NCBI GenBank assembly: GCA_009823395.1
Contig: CM020510.1
Coordinates: forward strand, 11,032,773-11,096,772
Direction: 5' to 3'
DNA: 64,000 nt
Source: Thamnaconus septentrionalis
Taxonomy: Eukaryota > Chordata > Actinopteri > Tetraodontiformes > Monacanthidae
Positions within the stretch are counted from its first letter, which is position 1, and each line of letters starts with the position of its first letter. Of the stretch, positions 44,101-51,616 are shown one piece after another. The translations under genes were made by a program, and so were the position numbers. The notes beneath the pieces are model-generated. The model saw nothing but the letters and a program-made list of their open reading frames with translations, was not told where the DNA came from and searched no databases.

Positions 44101-46089
44101 CATTGACCATAAACTACATTTCCCACTATGCACAACACTGGATTCTAGTGCAGTTCTTCTAACAAGTGGAGTCAAGAAATAGGTACATGTGCAGTACGGT
44201 GGATAAAAGTATCATACATCTAAATCATTTCATCAAACAGAGCTTTGTAGGGAGCATACATTCAAAATATAATAAAAAAACATTGTTCTCAATGTCTTCC
44301 AAACTCACCTGTGGACACTTCTATCCGCTCCCCTCGCACCTTTAACCTGGGCAGGGCCGGAGGGACGCTGTGCGGCAGAGGACACTCTATGAGGACGGTG
44401 CTGCCCTCCTGCACCGACAGCGACCGCCGTCTGCCTTCTTCATATTCTGATATTTCTGTCGAGAGAAGAAGAAGAAGGGGGGTTGGAACTCTCTGCAAGG
44501 AGCCACCGCCGTCGGTCAAGGAGGGGAGGCGGTCCGCGGCACTCGAGTCTGAGCTGTTTGTGTTGGAGCGGCCGGGACTGTTTATTGTTGCGGCGAGTGA
44601 TTCCATTCAGGCCTGTTGTGGCTCCAGATCGGGGTCAAGCCCTTCGTGTACGATCCAACAAGCGGGCAGGAACATAACACACCACGCCGGAAAGCCCAAG
44701 GCTCATTAAGGATACTGGTCAAGAGGCAACTGGAAGGCTGCCTGACTGAGAGCTGCACCGCCCCCTCCCCGTCCCCCTCCTCCCCCCATCCTCCTCCTCC
44801 ACAATCAGCGGCCTTCCTCTCCTCAAGGCCGCTTCCTCTCTTTCTTCCCGTCTTTCTGCATTGAAAACAAACAGACGTGTGTCGCGCACGAGGCCGCACT
44901 TCCCCGCCCGCATGCGTACCTGCTAGCGCCACGCGCGCCAGGCGGCTGGCAACCGCTGGCCCGCGGCCCACTCGTGCCGCGCACTGGTAGACGCCGGCGT
45001 GGCTCTCTCGGAGGGAGGCGATGGTGAGGGACGTGGCGTTGATCCGCACGCCGGGCAGGGAGTCCTCGGCCAGGGGGAGGCCTCGGAAGAGCCACGAGAC
45101 CACCGCCGAGGGGGGCCGGACCAGGCAGTGCAGGTGGGCGACGGAGCCGCGGCTCTGCACCAGGGAGGCGGGCTCGGACAGGAAAGACGGATACTGGGCT
45201 GATTGGGACACAGAGAGCAACAGTTTCAGAGGTTTGGACGCTGACTTTGTAGCTGTTACTTTTTTTTTGAGAAACCTTATTAGTCATTTTCGGGACCCTG
45301 GTAGCTAGTTTTAGCCTTAGCTTAGCCTTTAATTGTTGTCTGTATCCCCTGTCTTTATATGTTTGCACTTTTACTGTTTATTATTTCTTTGATATTTTGA
45401 CTGCACTTTATTATTATTATTATTATTATTTGCCGTGAAGCATTTGTGCAGTGAGGGGTGTTATATAGATAAACTCTTACTTACTTACTAGTTGCTAACA
45501 TCCTCACACTCACGGAGGACAAAATGGAAAATCGAGGACTCATTTTCAAGCCCGGCATCACAGAATATTCATGAGAAGATCAGAGTCACCAAGTCACGAA
45601 CAACAAACAAATAACAAGAAAAAAATAGGAAGGAATGAGTCAGACTGAAAACCTCCACGTCTCTCTCAGAGCTCATTAAAGTGGGCAGAAAAACGGCTTG
45701 GCGAGCGAAGCGGACGCCACCGTGCACACAATGCGGCTGACCTTTGGTTTTAAAATGCCACCATTCATTTGATCCCGTTTAATATGGGAGTTGAACTTTT
45801 CCCCTAATTAGCATACGAATTCTAGAGCGCACGCACAAAGTGTTTTGTAAGGTCAGAAAACCTTTTTTTTTTGCGGGGAAGGGGAATCGCAGCGGAATCG
45901 GCTCGTCCCAGGGCGACTGCAGTGTCAGAGCCGGGTTCAAAATGAGGCCTCTAAGTTCCTTAATGCCTCCCAGAAAAATAAGATAAAACCTTCCCGGAGG
46001 CGTCGGGACAACTTACAGGAGCAGCAGACGAGCAGGGACTGGCTGAGGCACAGCACAGTGGACAGCAGGAGCCTCAGGCCGCAGTCCAT
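28948..46089 (-). CDS. cdon: cdon, complete coding region of 18 exons (1129 residues)
   Basis: CDON is a single-pass receptor that binds Hedgehog ligand and Patched through its FN3 domains, and cadherins, BNIP2/JLP and p38 pathway partners in myogenesis. The exons sum to 3390 nt with every junction in phase. Order: signal peptide 1-24, Ig1 25-117, Ig2 118-215, Ig3 215-311, Ig4 312-403, linker, FN3-1 452-551, FN3-2 590-690, FN3-3 about 698-795, transmembrane helix 824-849, cytoplasmic tail 850-1129. Near-identity to human CDON (from memory) in [55 protein letters not shown] and QDGLEM excludes the paralogue boc, whose tail differs. The start ATG has an optimal Kozak context (A at -3, G at +4). 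Human CDON is about 1287 residues with five Ig domains; Ig5 is absent here. Confidence 0.95.
29103..29706 (-). other. cdon last intron
   Basis: 604-bp intron. Right after the donor the minus strand is a (CTC)n pyrimidine run (29664-29697). If the intron is retained, the frame continues through a Ser run to a stop at 29639. Confidence 0.8.
29707..29990 (-). CDS. cdon: cdon cytoplasmic-tail exon with QDGLEM motif
   Basis: The acceptor is cctttcag (exon starts at 29990, phase 2) and the donor AGCG/GTGAGC. It encodes [25 protein letters not shown] and a short polyglutamine run (GQQQQQ). The flanks of QDGLEM match human CDON, but the proline-rich patch just before it in human (as I recall) is replaced by a stretch with few prolines. 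Confidence 0.9.
29991..31112 (-). other. cdon intron
   Basis: 1122-bp intron holding an (AAGCT)n-like degenerate tandem at 30030-30075, T and A homopolymers, and a (GT)n tract at 30750-30778. Confidence 0.8.
31113..31192 (-). CDS. cdon: cdon exon with [10 protein letters not shown] motif
   Basis: 80-nt exon, phase 0 in and phase 2 out. It encodes [20 protein letters not shown] and then NLCNNNR, which parallels the Cys- and Asn-rich GGGMYTAVPQ...CNNN-like segment of human CDON. The donor is CAG/GTACAT. Confidence 0.92.
31283..31578 (-). CDS. cdon: cdon juxtamembrane cytoplasmic exon
   Basis: Phase 1 in and phase 0 out, 296 nt. It encodes [20 protein letters not shown], a Gly/His-rich stretch with HLHHKLPNG, and ends in HSHPHHHHN. 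The YDPPGYLYQ and HLHHK motifs are diagnostic of CDON rather than BOC. Confidence 0.95.
31605..31690 (-). mobile_element. Retroelement 3'-tail fragment
   Basis: The minus strand reads catttcgttgctctgtactt, then gtgacatgcacattgacaat, then gaatctaacctaac. This is a phrase pattern typical of teleost LINE 3' ends. Only the tail remains, next to an (AAT)n tract. Confidence 0.5.
31708..31753. repeat. (AAT)n microsatellite
   Basis: About 15 AAT units with one interruption, in a cdon intron. Confidence 0.92.
33038..33229 (-). CDS. cdon: cdon transmembrane exon
   Basis: Phase 1 to phase 1, 192 nt. It encodes a Pro/Ser-rich membrane-proximal stalk (residues 795-823), the helix [20 protein letters not shown] continuing to about 849 (824-849), and a basic stop-transfer RNRQQ. 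The helix is almost identical to human CDON. Confidence 0.96.
33527..33649 (-). CDS. cdon: cdon exon, second half of FN3-3
   Basis: 123 nt, phase 1 to phase 1. It encodes [20 protein letters not shown] and then [18 protein letters not shown], the highly conserved end of the third FN3 domain. In mammals this domain binds Hedgehog with calcium. Confidence 0.96.
33650..35207 (-). other. cdon intron
   Basis: 1558-bp intron. A GC-rich stretch at 33830-34040 contains a lone CArG-type CCATATATGG (33923-33932); the remainder is AT-rich. No exon or element boundary was found. Confidence 0.75.
35208..35313 (-). CDS. cdon: cdon exon, first half of FN3-3
   Basis: 106 nt, phase 0 in and phase 1 out. It encodes [20 protein letters not shown] and then [16 protein letters not shown], which is nearly invariant between human CDON and BOC and forms part of the Hedgehog-binding FN3 domain. 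Confidence 0.96.
35314..36015 (-). other. cdon intron
   Basis: 702-bp intron; nothing further recognised. Confidence 0.8.
36016..36197 (-). CDS. cdon: cdon exon, end of FN3-2 and start of FN3-3
   Basis: 182 nt, phase 1 in and phase 0 out. It encodes [16 protein letters not shown] (end of FN3-2), a short connector, and [20 protein letters not shown] (start of FN3-3). The donor is ACT/GTAAGT. Confidence 0.95.
36198..36682 (-). other. cdon intron
   Basis: 485-bp intron; nothing further recognised. Confidence 0.8.
36683..36886 (-). CDS. cdon: cdon exon, first part of FN3-2
   Basis: 204 nt, phase 1 to phase 1. It encodes [20 protein letters not shown], then [20 protein letters not shown] and [13 protein letters not shown]. 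It follows human CDON closely. FN3-1 and FN3-2 are the Patched-binding region in mammals. Confidence 0.96.
36887..38000 (-). other. cdon intron with an inverted-repeat element
   Basis: 1114-bp intron, half of it occupied by the MITE-like element at 36987-37537. Confidence 0.85.
36987..37537. mobile_element. MITE-like non-autonomous DNA element with terminal inverted repeats
   Basis: The left end reads ttagggccacaagaagag and the right end ctcttcttgtggacctaa; the ends are inverted copies with one mismatch. Inside are several AT-rich units with the phrase catgaataaagt[c/t]gac, spaced roughly 45-50 bp apart, and inverted counterparts (ttgactttattctt type) on the right side. There is no transposase frame. 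The target-site duplication is not clear. Confidence 0.7.
38001..38117 (-). CDS. cdon: cdon linker exon between FN3-1 and FN3-2
   Basis: 117 nt, phase 1 to phase 1. It encodes [20 protein letters not shown] and then [11 protein letters not shown]. It aligns with the human linker that starts EKTASSKN and contains NNNFGVVLTDS. It is Pro/Ser/Lys-rich and probably flexible. Confidence 0.92.
38118..39166 (-). other. cdon intron
   Basis: 1049-bp intron; no recognisable element. Confidence 0.8.
39167..39341 (-). CDS. cdon: cdon exon, second half of FN3-1
   Basis: 175 nt, phase 0 in and phase 1 out. It encodes [20 protein letters not shown] and then [27 protein letters not shown]. The RVPGSE and [12 protein letters not shown] motifs match CDON. 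Confidence 0.95.
39342..39802 (-). other. cdon intron
   Basis: 461-bp intron; nothing recognised. Confidence 0.8.
39803..40071 (-). CDS. cdon: cdon exon, Ig-FN3 linker and first half of FN3-1
   Basis: 269 nt, phase 1 in and phase 0 out. The linker starts [18 protein letters not shown], then an acidic [10 protein letters not shown] stretch. FN3-1 begins at [20 protein letters not shown]. The exon joins directly and in phase to the Ig4 exon; the Ig5 domain that precedes this linker in mammals is missing. Confidence 0.93.
41183..41245. repeat. (TCC)n pyrimidine tract
   Basis: Imperfect CTC/TCC repeat in a cdon intron. It reads as purine-rich GGA repeats in the transcript. Confidence 0.85.
42210..42218 (+). 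promoter_or_regulatory. Exact Gli consensus site in a cdon intron
   Basis: TGGGTGGTC is the reverse complement of the GACCACCCA Gli consensus. CDON is a Hedgehog co-receptor whose expression responds to Hedgehog signalling in vertebrates. A 9-bp match is expected about 0.5 times per 64 kb by chance, so this is only a candidate. Confidence 0.3.
42794..43066 (-). CDS. cdon: cdon exon, Ig4
   Basis: 273 nt, phase 1 to phase 1. It encodes [40 protein letters not shown] and [18 protein letters not shown]. The Cys pair and Trp are intact, with F in place of Y in the YxC motif. The GNPAPNxTW motif aligns with human Ig4. An NVT glycosylation sequon is present. Confidence 0.95.
43152..43442 (-). CDS. 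cdon: cdon exon, Ig3
   Basis: 291 nt, phase 1 to phase 1. The acceptor is ttctctccag. It encodes [40 protein letters not shown] and [20 protein letters not shown], then [15 protein letters not shown] matches human Ig3. An NYT sequon is present. Confidence 0.95.
43530..43673 (-). CDS. cdon: cdon exon, second half of Ig2
   Basis: 144 nt, phase 1 to phase 1. It encodes [20 protein letters not shown] and [24 protein letters not shown] and YKCxAxNPVT match CDON and BOC Ig2. The donor A/GTCAGT is weak, but it restores the phase exactly. Confidence 0.92.
43674..44308 (-). other. cdon intron with a LINE-like tail
   Basis: 635-bp intron splitting the Ig2 domain. It contains a plus-oriented retroelement-like 3' tail ending near 44065. 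Confidence 0.8.
43860..44065 (+). mobile_element. Retroelement 3'-tail remnant
   Basis: T-rich sequence ending in gtcttcctcttatctggacc, then gtttgtaataaag and (ATT)n. This pattern of an AATAAAG end plus simple repeat is typical of truncated fish LINE copies. There is no coding frame. Confidence 0.45.
44309..44455 (-). CDS. cdon: cdon exon, first half of Ig2
   Basis: 147 nt, phase 1 to phase 1. It encodes [40 protein letters not shown] and GERIEVST. It holds the first Cys of Ig2; the second Cys is in the next exon. This half is more divergent from human than the second half. Confidence 0.9.
44456..44919 (-). other. cdon intron
   Basis: 464-bp intron with a C/T-rich plus strand near 44760-44800; nothing else recognised. 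Confidence 0.8.
44920..45198 (-). CDS. cdon: cdon exon, Ig1
   Basis: 279 nt, phase 1 to phase 1. It encodes [40 protein letters not shown] and [20 protein letters not shown]. Both Cys and the Trp are present, with an NATS sequon. FxSEPxSxVQ matches the start of human mature CDON. Confidence 0.94.
45199..46016 (-). other. cdon intron after the signal-peptide exon
   Basis: 818-bp intron with a plus-oriented retroelement-like tail at about 45300-45490. Confidence 0.8.
45300..45490 (+). mobile_element. Retroelement 3'-tail remnant
   Basis: tttgcacttttactgtttat, (ATT)n, then gtgaagcatttgtgcagtga and gttatatagataaac. The gtgaagcatttgtg...tatataga(t)aaa form is common at the 3' ends of fish retroelements. 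It is a short, old copy. Confidence 0.45.
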
Positions 46090-46165
46090 GGTCCACTCTG
46101 GCCCCCCGTCGGCAGCCGCGTCTCGCCGGGTTGCGTCTTGCACGCTCTTGTCTGTTCGGCGAAAC
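46017..46165 (-). CDS. cdon: cdon first coding exon (signal peptide)
   Basis: The exon runs from an acceptor (tctttggcag, exon start 46165) to donor CCT/GTAAGT. Coding starts at 46089: [20 protein letters not shown] and then VCCS, a hydrophobic signal peptide cut probably near residues 22-25. Bases 46090-46165 are 5' UTR. The acceptor implies at least one further upstream non-coding exon. Confidence 0.88.
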
Positions 46166-47190
46166 CTGCCAAAGACACGGAGGAACACACAGTGAGGAAG
46201 AGAAAAAGTAAAAATAAAAAACAAAAAAGGTGCGATTTAAACCAGAAGCCCGGGTGGGGGACTGGGAGGTGAAGGAGCAGATATAGGAGGCGAGCTGGAG
46301 GAGGCGAGCGAGAGGGGAGGATCAGAATCTATAGGATTCCTGTACGACGCTCCTAATCTTCCCGACACATCCCCTTTACACACTCCTTGATCTCCGCTTC
46401 CCACCCTCTCACTCCGAGGTCTGGAATGTCCCGCCCCCCTCCGGCCGCCCGCCTGCCTCTCACTCCCACTGCGCCGCCACCGAGGTCTCCCAAGCTAATG
46501 GAGTGGCTGTGGAGAGAGTGCCGCCTCACTCTTAATATCACTCTCTTGTCACACCGCGTTGCTTCCTCATAGGTTCACTGTAGCCTGAAGTGCAGCCGCA
46601 GACACACTGGAGGGCCACGTAATTAGGAGCATTCCACTATCCTTTTCAACCTGACCCTCTCCCCACTTCCCCCAACCACCACCTATCCCTCCACCCTCCC
46701 CTTCAGCCGCGGCACCGCCTCCTCCTTTTTCCTTAAAATAATCCGGGCTGGCTTTGATCCCGGTGTTCCTGGTTGGTTACCAGGGGTCTGAGCTGAGCCT
46801 GAGGCCGGAGGGGACAATGGCCGTCCAGCTGTGATATTCACGCCGGCCGCTTCGTCGGATCGCGGGCGTTAGCGGAAGGGTGCCGACAAGGAGGGAGGTG
46901 GGGTTGGGGGGTGCCGGGAGGGTGGCCCAAATTAAAAAAGGGCGACGTGCGGTGGGAGCCGGCGGAGCCGAACGAGTTTCTAAACCCTCGACCTGGACGC
47001 CGTTTCATTAGCCGCACACTCCGGCGGGTCAGCGCCGTTTGGCCTCTGCTCGCCGGCTGGAAAATGGCAAACTTGAGCAAAGCAGGTAGCAGTAAAATCA
47101 CTGTTTATCTCCAGAGAGAGATGGCAGTTTGTCCATCATGACTGAATATTCATGTATGCATGTAATGTAACTGAATAACGGTTTGAGTAG
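46166..47190 (-). other. cdon 5' intron, proximal part
   Basis: No recognisable exon. GC-rich between about 46400 and 47050, with C-rich runs. Confidence 0.5.
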
Positions 47191-47706
47191 CTGTGTTTCC
47201 ATTCCAGTTTTTTGCAAAATAAAAGCGATATTTCTAAAATTTCGACAAAGTATAATTGTGATTTGCAGGTGCTTCCATTGAATGGTGTGAAGCGCATTAG
47301 CCGTAATTCTCGTAAAATCTCGTCTCGTGACACTTTACGAGAATTACGTTTGCGTTTGTTTGCTGCCAAGAATGGTTGTTATATTTTTCTCTTTGATTAC
47401 TTGTAAAAAATAACCCCATAACTCGTCCATTCAAACATAATGCGCCATTTGCACTTCAAGCGAACTGGTCACATGACCCTGCAAGTCATGTCCGATGATG
47501 TGTAAATGCGAAAAAGTGTTTCCATGACACTTTTGTGATATACCTCTATATTGATATGTCTGAAAACCACCCAATTAGAGCATCAAAACCTTGCAGCCAT
47601 ATTTGAGTTTTTTTTCCTGAAATGTAGGCGTTTCCATTACCAGTTTTTTTTTTTTAATTGCGATACTTAGGTTTCGCGCAATTCTAGGGGTAATGGAAAC
47701 ACAGTT
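47191..47706. mobile_element. MITE-like element with CTGTGTTTCCATT termini
   Basis: The left end reads ctgtgtttccattcc and the right end ggtaatggaaacacag, inverted copies with one mismatch. Internal copies of the tttccat phrase recur (about 47268, 47518 and 47630). A perfect 15-bp inverted repeat (CGTAATTCTCGTAAA at 47302-47316, its complement at 47334-47348) sits inside with a 17-nt loop. No transposase frame is present. Target-site duplication unclear. Confidence 0.7.
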
Positions 47707-48747
47707 AATGTGAGCACTTTGGGTGATTTGAGAAATGCAATATAAATATTACGACTGAAAAGCAATGTGTTCCTTTTTGCAATTGTTGCATATTAAACTC
47801 AAGGGAGACAAAATGCAAACGTCATTATTCTAAACAGAGACAATCAAAGCTGCCTTCCACTGACTTTCTGCGCAAGCTGTGACTCACGCAGGGGAGTCGG
47901 GGGTGAGGGGGCGGAGGGGCGATTGTCTCTCCGTATTCAAAGCAATTACACAAAGATGCTTTATCCGCGCGCTCACTCTGCCTCTCTTCATCTTGCACTC
48001 GCTCTCAGGGGGGCATCCTAAGAGAGGATGAGGAGTAGGAGGAGAGAGGAGAGCGCAGGCAGGAAATAATAAACTCTTCCAGCTCCCGGCTCACGCCCCT
48101 CCTCGCACCGGGGGGGTCACAGGTCAGGGGAGAGCAGAGAGAAGGGGGCGAACCAGCGGGTGTGTTGTGGCCCCTGGAGGTCAGCGCCACTTCTCTGTTT
48201 TGCTCCCGACGAGTACGACGGAGTCTCTCGTACAATGCATTCCATTCAAAAATGAAAGCTACAAAATAAAAGCTGCGAGACAAGAAAAAGGCTTCGAAAG
48301 ATCTCCGCTGATTCTCCCCCGATTGTTTCGGGGCCTTCGTGAAAACTGACCCGCCGCATCAACACGGAGAGCAGCCGGGCCTGAGCACTATGAGTGTTCA
48401 CACTCCAGCCTGTGCATGCTCATTCAGGCAGATCAAACCCACATCTTGCAAGCTAGCGTTTCTCCATCACCGCGAGTCGCAACAGGCCCCCCCAGCACGC
48501 TGGCTGCCGTGTCATCTGTGGAAACTATCTTTCTCTCCCGGCAGGAATAATGATATATAATTACAATACTAGCAACAGAGCTATACATACGTATATATTA
48601 TATAATTAGAAAAAAAAAAAGGAAGAACGAAGTGCAAGCGTACCAACTTATGGTCTGAATGAGAAACTGGGTCTGGTTGTTTTCTAGTAGCAGCTTCTGA
48701 GAGTCATGCTCAGGTGCTGTAGCTAAGAGTAGGTGCCCTTGTGTAAA

Positions 48748-48780
48748 CACACACACATACACACACACACACACACACAC
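48748..48780. repeat. (CA)n microsatellite
   Basis: About 16 CA units, with one ta interruption. Confidence 0.9.
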
Positions 48781-51491
48781 TTATCTGGCCTATTGATCTC
48801 GGGCAACAAGGAAACACAGGGGCATCATTCCTGCTCCTTATCTGTTTGGCTTCCCTCTGACATCCGCCACCATGAAGCCGCCTCAGTGGAGACAGACACT
48901 GCAAGGATATCTGGTGTCCCTCATCATTGTGGAGTTCTTCTAATGCAGGCAGAGCTGGCTGCTTGGAAAAAAAAAACAGAAAAAGAAAAATCGAGGCCAG
49001 CTTCTTTCCACGAAGACATCGGGACTAAAAGCCGGGGTGGCTGTTCGTCGGCAAAAAAAAAGAGGGAAGTCCCTGAAGTATGATCAGCCTGAGAACCATG
49101 ACTTCGGCCCAGCGTTGATCTGCATCCAAGCCACTCTTTCACCTCTCTGGACTCCTTTCCAAAGCTCGTGATTACACAACTTTAAATGGAAAAAGGTCCT
49201 GTGCTCCGGGAGGTTTTTTTTCTCCTCCCATCCAAAGTCGGACTTTGCGTTTCTTGTCTGCTTTTGCACTTTACGTCGTTGACGCGCTCGTCCCATTCTG
49301 CAGGAGAGCTATAAACTGGAGAAACATCCTGAATATAAAACAAGCTCCGTGCCGCTGAAAGCTAATATTCAGACACTTGGACAGTTTTAAAGAAAATAAA
49401 TGAGCTAAGTGTCAGTGAGTTCAAGTGGAAAAGTTCCTGTTTTCTTGGGTGTGTGAGCTGACCCGTGTGTGTTTGGGAAATGTTTGACTGACACCTGGAT
49501 TAAGTGCGAGTGGGGAGGGCGGCAGCAGTCCTCAAAATACAGCTTGTCCCTTGTTTAGCCTTTAAGAGCGAAGCTTGTATCTGTCAGAGTTCCTTCCCGG
49601 AGAATCCTAGATACGCTGTTTTGGAGGCAACACCTAGAAGGTAGCCAGACGGAGCTCCATTCAAGGCCCCCACTGGGACAAAGGAGATCTCCGGTGGTGA
49701 CACAGGAGAAAATAAACACGCCGACAGGTTGCCCACGGCGAAGGGAAAGGAGTTGGAGTTCGCAGGGGTTAGCACCTGCAACTTCTGAGGCCTCCTGCTC
49801 CTCCTCTGTCTGCAGGAACTACTTAAATCTCCACTCTCACCCCCATCGGTGCCCACATGATAGGCCGGCCCATATCCTTGTCATATTGGATAAACTGGGA
49901 CAAAGGAAGTGTGGCGGAGCATCAAAGAGCCACAGGGCAGAAGAAGAAGAAGAGGCAGGTCACAACTGGTGCGGGGGGGACTGAGGTTGGAGCCTGGCCC
50001 CTATACTTCCACAAGGAGGAATAAAAGCTAGCAGAAAAGAAAAACATTTAAAAAAAAAATGCTACTTCGTAAACATCCAGTGGGCTTGGTTGACCGCTCA
50101 TATTAAACAAATTACAAGCTCTGGCCGTCAAAATGGAGGCTGAACTTCAAAGAGGCGGCAGAGGATGAAGCGGTGGGGTGTCGGCGGGGGAATAAAGAGC
50201 GAGACTTTTCTGGTAGGATGGTCTGATGTGACCTGTGAGCCGGAGCGGATTCACATGCTATATCCTGAACCTGCCCGCACACGCCTCACAACTCACGGAC
50301 AGATGATCTGTAGCGCTGGCATTCCACAGCTTCACACAGAGAGCAAGAGTGATGGACACAAAGAGACAGGGGGAGACGCGCACACGCACACACACAGAAT
50401 GGAGGAGATGAGGAGATAAACTCAAAACAGGAAGATGAGAAGCAGTGAGGGGGAAGAAAAGAATCTGGGATAAAGAGGTGAAACACCGCCGAGGCCGATC
50501 TCGTCATGGAAGTAAACACCTTTGCGCTGCAATATTTGGAATTTCTTCGGTTGCGACACTTAAAAAAAAATAGAAGTGGAAAATTGCTCTGTGGTTATTT
50601 GTTGAAATTGATTTTTATGCAGCATTCGTTTTACAAACTGAGGGGAGATTTTTGAGTAAGTCAGCAAAAAAAAAAAAAAAAACAACAAAAAAACCCACAA
50701 AGTATTGAGGCTGATGAAACAGAACATGGCCTGTATGCATGTGGAGCCTATCCACAAGTCTAATCTCCTCCCATTCAATTTTTGGCCCCGAGACAGAAGA
50801 TAGGGACAATGGATGAGCGTCTCTCGGAGTCTGCCAAGACTGACTGATGATTCAGCTCAGCGACATTCACCTCCAGAGAAGAGACTCCTCCAGGGGACTA
50901 TTATGGGCTTCATCTTCATCTTCTTCTTCTTCTTTGGTCTTGGTGAGCCCAGCGAGGCAGCCTGGGGCCACAGAGGAAACTAATGAGTGGAAACACTGGG
51001 CCTCAAGTATGGCCTAACTCCGTCTGATTAAGGACTGAGACATTATTAAAAAAAAAAAAAAAAAAAGTGGGGCAGGGGGAAGAAAAAGAGAGAGAGAGAC
51101 ATGATTTGGAATCAAATATGGGGGTCTGGAAGAAGAAAAGAGAGATAAGAACCCAGCTGCCCCTGTCTGACATCTTGTAAAAAGTTAACGCGAGTGTCCT
51201 CCGTAAATCACCCGAGGCTGAGCGAGCGAGGGGAGTCGGAGAGACAGACGAGGAGCAGCGTCACCGAGGACCGAGCGCTTTGTCTCTCCGCGCGCATGTG
51301 TGCCTGTGGGAGGACGCAGCGGCATTAGCGGGTCCGGGAGGTGCCGGGGTGACGGCGGGGCCAAGCGGGTCCCAGAGCCCCCAGAGATGCTGCGGCCCTG
51401 ACGACGACGACAACGTGGGATCAGACCGAATGAGAGTGAAAGAAGAGGCCCCCGGGGATCAGACAGTCACATCCCACAAAGCCGTGTTTAC

Positions 51492-51492
<1 letters not shown>

Positions 51493-51535
<43 letters not shown>

Positions 51536-51616
51536 TGCACACAAGCATCTCATCTCACTAAAAAAACCCAACCTCCTCCTCCTCCTCCTCCTCCTCCTCC
51601 TCCTCCTCCTCCTCCC
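51493..51616. repeat. Compound (CA)n and (CCT)n microsatellites
   Basis: About 20 CA units at 51493-51533, then about 15 CCT units at 51571-51616. The latter is a long mirror-like pyrimidine tract able to form triplex DNA. Confidence 0.95.

Noticed and set aside
28948..46089. The receptor gene being boc rather than cdon
   Set aside because: The four-Ig layout is BOC-like, but the transmembrane helix, [31 protein letters not shown] and the C-terminal block match CDON and not the BOC tail.
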